Source: Mageeibacillus sp. UBA1243 (GTDB lineage: Bacteria; Bacillota; Clostridia; UBA1212). From it: a stretch of DNA of 23,511 nucleotides. Of this stretch, positions 1 to 8,612 are shown one piece after another. The notes under the pieces were generated by a model. The model saw only the letters and a list, made by a program, of their open reading frames with translations, was not told the DNA's origin and did not search any database. The stretch lies in the NCBI GenBank assembly GCA_002308595.1, contig DBWH01000005.1:1-23511 (forward strand). Direction: 5' to 3'. The position numbers and the translations under genes were made by a program. Each line of letters starts with the position of its first letter. The stretch's first letter is position 1.

Positions 1-650
1 CCTTTGACGCCAATGACACGCTTGATGTAATACGTGTGTTCCTCCTGGCTCTTGGATTTTTTGAAAAGAGCCGTGATTGCGTTGTCGCTGAGAGCCTCCG
101 AAAAGTCAATTTTGAAAGTTCTCTTCTCGCCCGTGTGGTTGAAAATGACAACGTCGCCGCGGTGGATGTCGTTGAAGATGACGGGCAGCCTGCTTGCGGC
201 AAGGAGCTGGTTCGACTTGAGCGTCGGGTACATCGAGTTTCCGTTGACCCTCGTGAGCCTTACGATATAAATGTTGATGAAAAGTCCGATTACAATCGCA
301 AGAAGGAAAATGAGAACGTAAGAAAGCGCCTCCCTGACCCAGTAAAGCGGGCTCGGTTTCTTCGCCTTCATAAACTTCATAAACCAATTTTTAGGCTCCT
401 CTTCGGGTTTCAAACCGTCTTCAGAAATATCGCCTTCAATAAGACCTTCCGTTCCGGGCGCGGCTTCATTTGCATTCTCCGCAGTCTCCGAAAACTCAAT
501 AACATCCGAAGCTTCTTCGGGAACATCCTCCGGAGCGCCTGTCCCTGTTTCTTCAATCTCAAAAACGGGATTAAAAGAGTCTTCCTCTTTCGCAGTCTCT
601 TCTTCCGGCACGTCTTCAGTATTTATCTTCTCATTTTCAATATCTGTCAT
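1..650 (-). CDS. lepB: Signal peptidase I (5' part; C-terminal half lies beyond the left edge)
   Basis: This membrane serine protease removes signal peptides from exported proteins outside the cytoplasmic membrane. The visible 216 residues begin with an acidic cytoplasmic segment (about 1-100, many Glu/Asp), then one membrane anchor (about 110-131). The box with the catalytic serine follows (NSMYPTL, Ser139), and YYIKRVIG carries the general-base lysine (Lys210) just before the window ends. The remaining conserved box (GDNR/SxDSR region) must lie outside. The ATG start at 650 has a GGAGAG site 5 bases upstream. It follows rluB by 28 bp, so co-transcription is likely. The acidic N-terminal extension is much longer than the few residues before the anchor in short Bacillus-type enzymes. 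Family assignment is firm because both catalytic boxes are seen. The gene symbol is by family only. Confidence 0.93.
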   Translation of the reverse strand, partial: MTDIENEKINTEDVPEEETAKEEDSFNPVFEIEETGTGAPEDVPEEASDVIEFSETAENANEAAPGTEGLIEGDISEDGLKPEEEPKNWFMKFMKAKKPSPLYWVREALSYVLIFLLAIVIGLFINIYIVRLTRVNGNSMYPTLKSNQLLAASRLPVIFNDIHRGDVVIFNHTGEKRTFKIDFSEALSDNAITALFKKSKSQEEHTYYIKRVIGVK

Positions 651-678
651 TTTATCTCTCCAAAGTCATCCGAATGAA

Positions 679-1419
679 TCATCCGAACTTCAGTTTTTTA
701 GCTTCCTGCTTTCCGAAAAGCGCCTCAAAATCGCGGTGCTTGAGCTGTCTCCACATGCCGGGTCTCAGATTGCCGAGCTCTAAACCGCCAATGGCAGTTC
801 TCTTGAGTTTCAGAACCGGGAAACCGATCGCTTCAAGCATTCTTCTGACCTGCCTGTTGCGGCCTTCCCTGATTTCAATCTTGACGACCGCGTTCGGTCC
901 GTTGAATTTCACAACGTCTGCCTTGGCGGGAAGCGTCATCCCGTCGTCAAGCTCAATGCCGGTCCTAAGTTTCTGAAGGTCCTCTTCCTCTGGCTCGCCC
1001 TTAACGAGCGCCTCGTAAGTCTTAACCATCTCATATTTCGGATGGGTTATCCGCTGCATGAAATCGCCGTCGTCGGTAAGAAGAATAATTCCCTGCGTGT
1101 CATAGTCAAGCCTTCCGACCGGGTAAAGCCTCACGTCCTCAAGATCGACCAGGTCGACAACGCACTTCCTGCCCCTGTCATCGGACGCTGACGACAATAC
1201 TCCGAGCGGCTTGTTCATTATAATATACGTCTTGGTCCTGGTGACTGTCACCGTCTTTCCGTCAACGGTCACCTTGTCCCTTGCGGTCACCTTGGTGGCA
1301 GGATCGGTCACGCGCTTTCCGTTCACAAAAACTCTGCCCGAAGCAATGATTTCTTCGGCAGACCTGCGCGATGCGACGCCCGAATGCGCCAGGAATTTTT
1401 GAAGTCTGAATTCTTCCAT
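679..1419 (-). CDS. rluB: 23S rRNA pseudouridine synthase, RsuA/RluB family
   Basis: The enzyme isomerises a specific uridine of large-subunit rRNA to pseudouridine (position 2605, E. coli numbering, for RluB). It has 246 residues, usual for the family. An S4 RNA-binding domain occupies about 4-50 (RLQKFLAHSGVASRR). The catalytic domain follows, with the family motif GRLDYDTQG holding catalytic Asp105, then a C-terminal REGRNRQVRRM segment typical of RsuA/RluB enzymes. The ATG at 1419 has GAGGTG only 2-3 bases upstream, a tight spacing, but no better in-frame start is seen. It lies 83 bp after mtaB and 28 bp before lepB. A possible internal promoter precedes it. RluB is preferred over RluE/RsuA because of the full S4 domain and Gram-positive context; exact target base is inferred. 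Confidence 0.93.
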   Translation of the reverse strand: MEEFRLQKFLAHSGVASRRSAEEIIASGRVFVNGKRVTDPATKVTARDKVTVDGKTVTVTRTKTYIIMNKPLGVLSSASDDRGRKCVVDLVDLEDVRLYPVGRLDYDTQGIILLTDDGDFMQRITHPKYEMVKTYEALVKGEPEEEDLQKLRTGIELDDGMTLPAKADVVKFNGPNAVVKIEIREGRNRQVRRMLEAIGFPVLKLKRTAIGGLELGNLRPGMWRQLKHRDFEALFGKQEAKKLKFG

Positions 1420-1455
1420 AACACCTCATGCGTAAACGTGTTTTTGAACACGCCA

Positions 1456-1484
1456 ATTTTACCACAAAGAGTTTCCGATTGTAA
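1456..1484 (-). promoter_or_regulatory. Possible promoter ahead of rluB
   Basis: On the minus strand TTACAA is separated by exactly 17 bases from TAAAAT, the latter preceded by TGG (extended -10). The -35 match is poor. A 6-bp hairpin (CGTGTT/AACACG, 1437-1452) would sit at the very 5' end of such a transcript. It could let rluB-lepB be expressed apart from the upstream helicase and mtaB genes. Confidence 0.4.
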
Positions 1485-1502
1485 GGCGGAAAAGCACGTC
1501 TT

Positions 1503-2810
1503 TTAAGTCACGATATCGCCAATGACATACTCGCCGTCGTCCGAAACGCCCTTAATCTTAACCTTGAGAATCTGATTTTTGACGTTTTCTTTCGTCTTTG
1601 CCCTCACCTCAACGTAGTTTTCGGCGTGGCCCCTTGCGGTGCCGGATTCGATGCGCTCGAAGAGCACATTGGCGGTTTTACCGATCTGGCTACTAAGGAA
1701 GTCTTTCTTGAGCCCTGCCGCGACCTCTTCAAGTACGTGCACGCGCCTCTTCTTTTCCTCCTGCGGGACCTGGTTCGGAAAATCCGCCGCAACGGTTCCG
1801 GGCCTTCTTGAGTAAGGAAAAACGTGGATTCTGAAAAAGCCGGTCTTTTTGACAAAGCTTACCGTGTCAAGGAAATCCTCTTCGGTCTCGCCGGGAAAGC
1901 CCACAATAACATCTGTTGTTATCGACGCATTTTCAAAATTTTCCCTTAAAAGATTTATCTTTCTGAGGTACTCCTTGGCGTCATACCTTCTGTGCATCGC
2001 CTTGAGAACGGTGTCCGAGCCCGACTGTAAAGAAGTGTGAAAATGCGGGCAAAGCTCCTTAATCTGCGATAATTTCATTATTGTCTCATCGTTTATGAGG
2101 TCGATTTCAACAGAGCCGAGCCTGATCCTTTCGGCGCCCGCAGAAGCCGCTGCCTTAACCGCGTCATAAATGGACACGCCAATGTCTCTCCCGTACATTC
2201 CTATGTTGATACCCGTAAGGACAATCTCCCTGTGGCCAGAACCGACAAGGTCTTTTGCAACTCTAAAGACCTCTTCAATGGGCATTGACCTCACGTGCCC
2301 TCTTGCAAAAGGAATGACGCAGTACGAGCAGTAGCAGTCGCAGCCGTCCTCGATTTTAAGGTTTGCCCTCGTAAGCGACTTGTAGCCGGAGGGCGCGAGC
2401 ATCTCAAACTGTTCTTTTTTCCCGTGAGGCGCGACGGCAAGTATCTTCTCCGGAGCGCCCTTTTCTTTTGATTCAAAGAAGCTGTCTATAAGCGAAGGGA
2501 TATCGGCTCTTTTTGTGTTGCCGCAGATTATGTCTGCTCCCGTGTCAAGGCACTCTTTTTCCTTCACCTGGGGCATGCAGCCGCAGAGAAGAATGCAGGA
2601 TGAGGGATTTTCTCGGCGGATTCTTCTTATGAGCTTCCTCGCCTTTTTTTCGCTTTCCTCAGTCACCATGCAGGAGTTTACGATAACTGCGTCTGCTCCT
2701 TTATAGGTCAGCGCCGCCTCGTACTTCCCTGTTTCAAGAAGGAGGCGGCTCATCGCTTCGGATTCATATGTATTCGTTTTGCAGCCGAAGGTGTAAATAA
2801 AAAACTTCAC
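1503..2810 (-). CDS. mtaB: tRNA t6A37 methylthiotransferase (radical SAM)
   Basis: It converts N6-threonylcarbamoyladenosine at position 37 of ANN-decoding tRNAs into its 2-methylthio form, using two 4Fe-4S clusters and S-adenosylmethionine. It has 435 residues, full length. The N-terminal methylthiotransferase domain carries three cluster cysteines in FGCKTN (Cys10), NSC (Cys47) and GCMPQ (Cys78). The radical SAM motif CX3CX2C lies at Cys157, Cys161 and Cys164, followed by IPFARG. A TRAM RNA-binding domain covers about the last 65 residues. The start is GTG at 2810 with AGAGG 7-8 bases upstream. It follows the helicase gene by 48 bp. MtaB (YqeV) is favoured over MiaB by the FGCKTN opening and the short length without the MiaB N-terminal extension; RimO is unlikely because the start and radical SAM flank differ. 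Confidence 0.93.
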   Translation of the reverse strand: MKFFIYTFGCKTNTYESEAMSRLLLETGKYEAALTYKGADAVIVNSCMVTEESEKKARKLIRRIRRENPSSCILLCGCMPQVKEKECLDTGADIICGNTKRADIPSLIDSFFESKEKGAPEKILAVAPHGKKEQFEMLAPSGYKSLTRANLKIEDGCDCYCSYCVIPFARGHVRSMPIEEVFRVAKDLVGSGHREIVLTGINIGMYGRDIGVSIYDAVKAAASAGAERIRLGSVEIDLINDETIMKLSQIKELCPHFHTSLQSGSDTVLKAMHRRYDAKEYLRKINLLRENFENASITTDVIVGFPGETEEDFLDTVSFVKKTGFFRIHVFPYSRRPGTVAADFPNQVPQEEKKRRVHVLEEVAAGLKKDFLSSQIGKTANVLFERIESGTARGHAENYVEVRAKTKENVKNQILKVKIKGVSDDGEYVIGDIVT

Positions 2811-2858
2811 GACAAAACCTCTTGGTTATTTAAAAGTCTTCGTTGCGGAAATACCGCC

Positions 2859-5800
2859 TCAGCCGAGTATCTCAAGCAGTTCTTCGCGCGTGATTGAGAT
2901 GTTGTCGAAGCTCTCGCCCGAAAGGAGCTCTGTCGCGAGTTCTTTCTTTCTGTCCTGAAGCTTCATAATGTTTTCCTCGATTGTGTTATGGGCAATGAGT
3001 TTGTAGACGGTCACAATGTTCTTCTGACCTATTCTGTGAGCTCTGTCCGTTGCCTGGTTCTGAACAGCTATGTTCCACCACGGGTCAAAGTGAATGACGA
3101 TGTCTGCGCTCGTGAGGTTAAGTCCCGTTCCGCCGGCTTTGAGTGAGATGCAGAACACGGGTACGTCGCCCGAGTTGAAGTCTTCAACCATTCTCGTGCG
3201 CTTTTCCTTAGGAGTCTGACCGATGAGCGAATAGTACTTGATTTTTTCACCGTCAAAACGCTTCTCGATGATTGAGAGCATGCTCGTGAACTGCGAGAAG
3301 ATGAGTATCTTGTGTCCGCCCTCGATGGCGCCTTTTACGAGGTCAACGCAGAGATCGACCTTGGCGGCACCGCCCTCGTAATTTTCGTAAATGAGCGCGG
3401 GATCGCAGCAGATCTGTCTCAGCTTCATGAGCTCGGCAAGTATCTGCACCGTGACGCCCGTAAACTTCTCGTCCGTGCGCCTTCCGAGGCTCTGCCTGAT
3501 GCCTGTGAGGTTTGCCTTGTAGAGTTCCTCCTGCGCATCGGTGAGCTGAGTCGTGATGATCTCTTCAAGTTTGTCGGGAAGATCCTTAAGAACGTCCTGC
3601 TTAAGACGCCTTAAGACGAACGGATGGATTATCTTTCTGAGCCTTATAAGCGCGTCTGTCTCCCTGAAGCTTACGATAGGTGTCTCGTATTCCTCTTTGA
3701 ATTGGCGGTAATCGTGCAGGAAGCCGGGCATGAGGTAGTCAAAAATGCTCCAGAGTTCGGAGAGCTTGTTCTCGATCGGTGTGCCGGTAAGTGCAAGTCT
3801 GAAGTCGGACTTTATCTGCTTTACGGCTTTTGACGATAAAGTAGCGCTGTTTTTGATGAACTGTGCCTCGTCGATGATCTGGTAGCCGAAGCGGATGTTT
3901 GAGTAAAGCCTGATATCTCTTCTCAGAAGGTCGTAGGACGTGATGACGATGTCGGAGGGTTTCAGCGACTGGATTGTCTCCATGCGCTCCTCCTGTTTTC
4001 CGGAGACAACAACTGCGGGAAGGTTCGGCGCAAAACGCTCAAGCTCGCTCTTCCAGTTATATACAAGGGACGCCGGGCAGATGATGATTGTGCCGGTCTT
4101 TGCGCCCTCTTCATATTCGGACTTTAAGAACGCGATGGTCTGGATTGTCTTGCCGAGACCCATCTCATCGGCAAGGATACCGCCAAAGCCGTTGTGCTTC
4201 AGTGTCTTCAGCCACCTGAATCCGTACTTCTGGTAGTTTCTCAAAGTGTCCTTCAAAGACGCGGGAACTTCAAAGTCGTTGTCCTCGAATGTCTTCATGT
4301 TCCTGATGAGAGCCCTGAAGTCGCGGCTTCTGCTGATGAGAACGTTCTCGTTGTCGGAAAGCTCGCTGTCAAGGAAAAGAGCCCTGAACTTGGGAACCAC
4401 GGCCGTGCCTGCGCCCGAGAGCGAAATACCGCTCATCTCAAGCATTTTGCCTACGTTTACGAGGTTTTTGATACCCTCGCCGTCAAAGTTGATGAACGTG
4501 CCGTCCGTGAGTCTGAAGAACTTTTTCTTCTTGTCGTATTTTCTGAATATCTCAGCAAGCTGATCCGGCGTGAAGTCGTCGCTGTGCACGGAGAACATGA
4601 GAAGGTCTCCCTGGAGCGAAACGCCCGCGCTGATACGCGAAGCTTTCTTAACCTTGACGTTTCTGAGTTTGTCGGAAATATAAACCTCGCCCATCAGTTC
4701 AAGCTCGTAAACCTGACCGGTGATGAAGTCGTAAAAAGCCTCGTCTCCCTTGGCCATGATAGCCGCCTTGAGGTTGGGGTCGTACTTGTTGAAATATTTC
4801 TTGAGCGATTCGTAAGCCGCCATCTCCGCAGCCTCGTCGCGCGAACTGCCCTCGTAATCTCTCTCGTCAAGCACATTGTAGCGCTTCTCCTCTTCGCCCT
4901 CGCCGTAGCAGGCCCAGAGCTCGCAGGAAATTGTGTCAACCGCAGGCATGTCGAAGTAAAACTTCATGACAGCCTCTTTGGGCATATACTGGTTCTCGTT
5001 GAAGTCAACAAAAGCAATATCAAAACGCTTTTTCAGCTCCTGGAGCATCTCCGGGACGAACATCGGAAGGTCCTTCTCCGAAATGAATATGCTCGTGCAG
5101 CAGCTCTTCGAAACGTACTTAAAGAACGCCAGTGTACCGCCAATGTCATCCATATCGGCAAGGTAAACCGAATCCTTCCCGACAAAAAGCACCTTGTCAA
5201 GGCCTACGAAAACAGGCATGAACGTGCCCGTAATGATTGCGCCGTTGTCAAGCCCAGTAACCGTAAACGAAATGTCGGGAAGACCTTTTTTGACCTTGTA
5301 CTGCCTGTAAAGAGGCCTTATAGCGTCCTGAGTCTCCTGCTTTGCGTCTTCGCTTCCGGCCCTGTCTGTTACCGTTATACCGATGCCTCCGTCCTTATTG
5401 TAGGAGGTCCTGTCAACAATCTCGACGGTATCGCCAATGACACACTCAAAGAACTTGTCAAGAAGCTCGTTCTTAAGGTTCAGGAACCTTAGGTCATCGT
5501 CGGATTTCGGCGTCGAATATGATTTTATATACGTATGTCTGTTCTTCCTGTACCTGTCAAGGAAGAGAATCATCTTTTTACCGGCGTCGTCAAAAAGGCT
5601 CAGCGAGTGAACGATGGCCTTGTTTTTACCGTAATTCAGCGATTTATTGTGAAGCACAGCAGCCGCGTAGCCGACAATGTCTTTAACTATATAGAGCTTT
5701 CCGTCGCCCGCCTTGAACTCGGCAAATATACTCGAATCGGTGAGCGTCAGATAAGGTACGATTTTGAGACTGTTCTCACGGCTGCGCATCGCAATCTCAA

Positions 5801-6245
5801 TATGGCGGCGGTATTTTTCGGCGCTGAGCATGCTGAGGAAAGCCTTGTCGGTTTCATTGGCGATGTCCTCAACCATAATCTCAGAGGAGCCCGGCTCTTC
5901 GTCGGTGATAAGGCCCTGGTCTCTCATATCGATGTATTTAAGGATGAGCGAAATGCAGTGCTTGCAAATACGCGTTTTTTCGTTGCTTCCGGGGCATGAA
6001 CAAATGTAGGAGACAAGTTTACCCGTGCCTTCCTTATCGTCAACATCATCAATAACAGCCCTTGCCGCGTATTCGTCGTGAACGCCTTTAACTGTCGCGG
6101 AAATCTCATGCAGATATGCATTCTCCGGACCGCCCAAATTGACGCAGTTAAAGCGCAGAGACCGTGCTTCGTTAAAATAATCAAGCCCGTTCTGGAAATC
6201 AACTCTTGAAGCGCAGGCGCTTTGCAATTGGAGCCGTGTGTACAA
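2859..6245 (-). CDS. SWIM zinc finger plus SNF2-family DNA helicase/translocase
   Basis: This large SWI2/SNF2 ATPase has 1128 residues. Near the N-terminus is a SWIM zinc finger with the pattern CxC...CxH (Cys82, Cys84, Cys94, His96). A long region (about 150-640) matches the layout of bacterial SNF2-associated domains. The motor follows: Walker A in DEMGLGKT (693-700), DEAQ box (792-795), TGTPIEN (820-826), and helicase motifs V-VI with GGTGLNL and QATDRAHRIGQ (1064-1074). All motor motifs look intact. The start is TTG at 6245, chosen because a strong GGGAGGG lies 8 bases upstream and no ATG fits. Bacterial members are linked to DNA repair or RNA polymerase recycling, but the substrate here is unknown. 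It is first in a run with mtaB, rluB and lepB (48, 83 and 28 bp gaps) and sits just after a terminator. Confidence 0.92.
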   Translation of the reverse strand: MYTRLQLQSACASRVDFQNGLDYFNEARSLRFNCVNLGGPENAYLHEISATVKGVHDEYAARAVIDDVDDKEGTGKLVSYICSCPGSNEKTRICKHCISLILKYIDMRDQGLITDEEPGSSEIMVEDIANETDKAFLSMLSAEKYRRHIEIAMRSRENSLKIVPYLTLTDSSIFAEFKAGDGKLYIVKDIVGYAAAVLHNKSLNYGKNKAIVHSLSLFDDAGKKMILFLDRYRKNRHTYIKSYSTPKSDDDLRFLNLKNELLDKFFECVIGDTVEIVDRTSYNKDGGIGITVTDRAGSEDAKQETQDAIRPLYRQYKVKKGLPDISFTVTGLDNGAIITGTFMPVFVGLDKVLFVGKDSVYLADMDDIGGTLAFFKYVSKSCCTSIFISEKDLPMFVPEMLQELKKRFDIAFVDFNENQYMPKEAVMKFYFDMPAVDTISCELWACYGEGEEEKRYNVLDERDYEGSSRDEAAEMAAYESLKKYFNKYDPNLKAAIMAKGDEAFYDFITGQVYELELMGEVYISDKLRNVKVKKASRISAGVSLQGDLLMFSVHSDDFTPDQLAEIFRKYDKKKKFFRLTDGTFINFDGEGIKNLVNVGKMLEMSGISLSGAGTAVVPKFRALFLDSELSDNENVLISRSRDFRALIRNMKTFEDNDFEVPASLKDTLRNYQKYGFRWLKTLKHNGFGGILADEMGLGKTIQTIAFLKSEYEEGAKTGTIIICPASLVYNWKSELERFAPNLPAVVVSGKQEERMETIQSLKPSDIVITSYDLLRRDIRLYSNIRFGYQIIDEAQFIKNSATLSSKAVKQIKSDFRLALTGTPIENKLSELWSIFDYLMPGFLHDYRQFKEEYETPIVSFRETDALIRLRKIIHPFVLRRLKQDVLKDLPDKLEEIITTQLTDAQEELYKANLTGIRQSLGRRTDEKFTGVTVQILAELMKLRQICCDPALIYENYEGGAAKVDLCVDLVKGAIEGGHKILIFSQFTSMLSIIEKRFDGEKIKYYSLIGQTPKEKRTRMVEDFNSGDVPVFCISLKAGGTGLNLTSADIVIHFDPWWNIAVQNQATDRAHRIGQKNIVTVYKLIAHNTIEENIMKLQDRKKELATELLSGESFDNISITREELLEILG

Positions 6246-6254
6246 AATTTGTAC
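6240..6254. promoter_or_regulatory. 15-bp palindrome over the helicase TTG start
   Basis: GTACAAAATTTGTAC is a perfect 7-bp inverted repeat around one central base. It covers the TTG start codon and the spacer between the GGGAGGG ribosome binding site and the start. It may be a repressor site or an RNA hairpin that limits translation, or chance; nothing else supports a role. Confidence 0.35.
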
Positions 6255-6291
6255 CCTCCCATGAAAAAAATATCACTCTCGATTTTAACAT

Positions 6292-6325
6292 CAAAAAACA
6301 AAAAAAGCAAGGCGACGGGCCCTGC
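6292..6325 (-). terminator. Rho-independent terminator after mtnN
   Basis: On the minus strand a 6-bp stem (GCAGGG/CCTTGC, one G-T pair) with a 7-base loop is followed by TTTTTTTGTTTTTT. It lies about 95 bases after the mtnN stop and separates the glycosidase-mtnN unit from the helicase gene. Confidence 0.8.
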
Positions 6326-6403
6326 TTCTTCTTAATTAAGTTTATTTTATAATTTCTGTGCTTCGGTCTGTGCCTTGAGTCTAACGCTTAAGGAGATAGC
6401 GGC

Positions 6404-6429
6404 TTTCAGTCGAGCTTTTCAGTCGAGCT
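6404..6429. repeat. 13-bp tandem duplication across the mtnN stop codon
   Basis: TTTCAGTCGAGCT occurs twice back to back (6404-6416 and 6417-6429). The first copy on the coding strand encodes the last Leu-Asp and TGA of mtnN; the second lies just after the stop. The duplication leaves the protein end unchanged and looks like recent replication slippage. Confidence 0.85.
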
Positions 6430-7111
6430 TGCCGACAACGTTTGTCAGCACCTTGATACTGTTCTCAGCAGCCGATTTTGCAAACTCCGAAAAGTCCGAA
6501 GGAGATTCGCCGCCCGCATTGTCGGAAATCGCTCTGATTACCGCAAAAGGAACCTTGTTTATCCTGCAAATCTGTCCGATTGCGGCGCCTTCCATCTCGC
6601 AGCAGATGCAGCCGTCAAAATTCGCTTTAATAGCGTTTTTCTGTTCCTCGCAGTGGATGAACTGGTCGCCTGTCGCAATCGTGCCCTTCTCGCAGCGGAT
6701 GCCCTCCGCAATGCAGGCCTTTTCGATAAGGGAGACAATCCTCTCGTCGCACTTAAGGTATACTTCCTTGATGATGTCAATGTATCCGCGGGGCTCGCCG
6801 ATCGGTGTCGTGTCCATATCGTGCTGAACGGCCGAAGTTCCTATCGCGACATCGCCAATGTCAAGCTTATCGGTAAGAGTTCCGCCAACGCCTGTGTTTA
6901 TAATGTAGTCAGGGCTGTACCTTAAGACCATGATTTCGGCGCACGCGCCTGCAAACACCTTGCCGACACCGCATACGCAAACGACAACGTCGGTTCCCGA
7001 AAGCTTTCCCTTTGTGAAAAGGATTCCGCTGATCTTCTGCGACGTTACGTCGGTAAGTTTTTCAATAAAGCTCTCCGCCTCAATCTTTAAGGCAACGATG
7101 ATGCCAACCAT
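6419..7111 (-). CDS. mtnN: 5'-methylthioadenosine/S-adenosylhomocysteine nucleosidase
   Basis: It hydrolyses methylthioadenosine, S-adenosylhomocysteine and usually 5'-deoxyadenosine to free adenine plus the thioribose or deoxyribose part. It thus relieves product inhibition of methyltransferases and radical SAM enzymes. It has 230 residues, normal for the family. The catalytic residues align almost one to one with the E. coli enzyme: Glu11 near the N-terminus, the Met173-Glu174 ribose-binding pair in EMEGAA, and catalytic Asp197 in ISDNAG. ATGDQF (146-151) marks the purine site. The ATG at 7111 has AGGAAG about 10 bases upstream. It starts 43 bp after the GH78-like gene, so the two are probably co-transcribed, though no metabolic link is obvious. 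A terminator follows. Confidence 0.96.
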   Translation of the reverse strand: MVGIIVALKIEAESFIEKLTDVTSQKISGILFTKGKLSGTDVVVCVCGVGKVFAGACAEIMVLRYSPDYIINTGVGGTLTDKLDIGDVAIGTSAVQHDMDTTPIGEPRGYIDIIKEVYLKCDERIVSLIEKACIAEGIRCEKGTIATGDQFIHCEEQKNAIKANFDGCICCEMEGAAIGQICRINKVPFAVIRAISDNAGGESPSDFSEFAKSAAENSIKVLTNVVGKLD

Positions 7112-7154
7112 AACGAAAATACTTCCTTTCGGTTAAACTTAAGCCTTCTTAAAT

Positions 7155-8576
7155 TCAGTTTTCTTTGATGAACGGAATGACGCCGGCCGACCAGCCGTGG
7201 CAGAGACTGTGCCTGTAGCCGATGTAGCAGTAAGCGCCGAAATCTCCGTGGATGTCAAGCATTCCGTCTGGCGTGAGCTCGTCGATTCTGCCTGAGCCCT
7301 CAAGCCAGTCCATATTGAAGTCCTCGAAGAACGTTGTTGCGCCTCTGTCGAGCATTGCCCCGTAGAATTCCTTCATGAGGTCATACGCAACCTTCTTGCC
7401 GTGAAGATCGGCAATGGCTGTGAGGATGAAGTAGCTCATGAACGTTGAGAAGCCCTTGGCGCCTCCCTCGATGAGCATGTCTGCTTCCTTTTTGGAAAGC
7501 TTGCCGGTTGCGAAATACTTGAGCGCGAGAACCTGCTTGGCTTTTTCGACAGGCATGTCCTGCTTGTTAAGCTTTTTGAGGAGCTCCTCAGCGTCCTTTG
7601 TATCGATGCCGAATCTCTTGAAATTGTCAATGGCTCTCTTGGCGGCAATGATATTGATCGCTCTCACACCGCTCGGCTCATCCGGCTGGTCGTGCGTCGG
7701 CCAGTCAACAAAGAGTCCGGGGTAAAGGAGCTCGCCGTTTTCGCCGACGTGCTCGTTCATGAGCTTCACAAGCTTCTCCATGTAAGGCATCTGCTTCTCA
7801 AGGTAGTCGAAAGCGCCTACTTTTACGGCATAATCCGTAAGGATCATGATCCACCACATCGAATATGCGGGCATTCCGTTCATCCAGCCCGGCAGAGGAG
7901 TCTGGTCTACGATGAAGTCAAGCGACCTCTCGACAACGTCACACCTTCCGTAAAGCGTAGCATAAGCCATCGTCTCCGGGTACATGTCGCCGATCCAGAC
8001 GAGCCTGTCTCTCTTGACGCCGTCCCAGATAAATCCGCTTGAGCCGCAGAGGTCAACGGTTCTCTTGGCGACATTGAAGATCTCTTTTACTCTCTCGTCT
8101 TTTCCGTCATACTCGTAAATCGTCTTGTTCGAGTAAATCTCGCCCTCCGCGACAACAGTCTTAAGACGCAGCACGCCCTCCTGAATGAAGTCAATTCTGA
8201 GGAACCTGAAGCCTGTCTGCATAAATCTCATGTCCGAGAAATTCGAAAGCTCCACGACCTCGTCTCTGTTCGAGTGATCGTTGCAGGCTCCCTTATAGCC
8301 AAGCTCAGCCATCGTCTCACCGACGGACTCGCCAAAGCGAAGCCTTGCCTTTGTAGGACCGCTCACGAGAAATGTGAGGAACCTTGCGGTGCCGCAGATT
8401 TCCTTGCCGAAATCGAGAACGACAAAGCCGTTTCCTTCAACGGTTACGTAATCAGGCTCGTTGAGACCTATCTGAAGCGTCTTTACTCTTAAAAGAGAGT
8501 CAAGATTTGTGAACTTTCCCTCCGAAAGAACAATCCTCTTGGGGAAAATGATTTCTGTTTTGGTATGACTTTTCAT
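7155..8576 (-). CDS. GH78-like (alpha-L-rhamnosidase superfamily) glycosidase
   Basis: This predicted six-hairpin glycoside hydrolase has 473 residues. No signal peptide is seen, so it probably acts in the cytoplasm on imported oligosaccharides. A beta-rich N-terminal part (about 40-150, VVLDFGKEICGTARF) precedes the helical barrel. The barrel has the signature GFIWDGVKRDRLVWIGD (181-197), LFVDW (288-292), TTFFED (414-419) and the C-terminal HGWSAGV (460-466). Compared with typical GH78 enzymes (RDERLGWTGD) the motif is one residue shorter and lacks the Glu after RD, so catalysis or sugar preference may differ. The ATG at 8576 is chosen over an upstream ATG at 8630 because AAGGAG lies 6 bases before it. 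It is followed by mtnN after 43 bp. L-rhamnose is the best guess for the released sugar. Confidence 0.82.
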   Translation of the reverse strand: MKSHTKTEIIFPKRIVLSEGKFTNLDSLLRVKTLQIGLNEPDYVTVEGNGFVVLDFGKEICGTARFLTFLVSGPTKARLRFGESVGETMAELGYKGACNDHSNRDEVVELSNFSDMRFMQTGFRFLRIDFIQEGVLRLKTVVAEGEIYSNKTIYEYDGKDERVKEIFNVAKRTVDLCGSSGFIWDGVKRDRLVWIGDMYPETMAYATLYGRCDVVERSLDFIVDQTPLPGWMNGMPAYSMWWIMILTDYAVKVGAFDYLEKQMPYMEKLVKLMNEHVGENGELLYPGLFVDWPTHDQPDEPSGVRAINIIAAKRAIDNFKRFGIDTKDAEELLKKLNKQDMPVEKAKQVLALKYFATGKLSKKEADMLIEGGAKGFSTFMSYFILTAIADLHGKKVAYDLMKEFYGAMLDRGATTFFEDFNMDWLEGSGRIDELTPDGMLDIHGDFGAYCYIGYRHSLCHGWSAGVIPFIKEN

Positions 8577-8612
8577 CACGCACTCCTTAAGTGTAGTATT
8601 GTATGTTGTGAA

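Noticed and set aside
36..677. Plus-strand open frame at the left edge
   Set aside because: It is antisense to lepB, which shows both catalytic boxes on the other strand.
4194..5492. Long open frame on the plus strand (432 codons)
   Set aside because: It is fully antisense to the SNF2 helicase gene, whose motifs are conserved, and its product has no recognisable domain or ribosome site.
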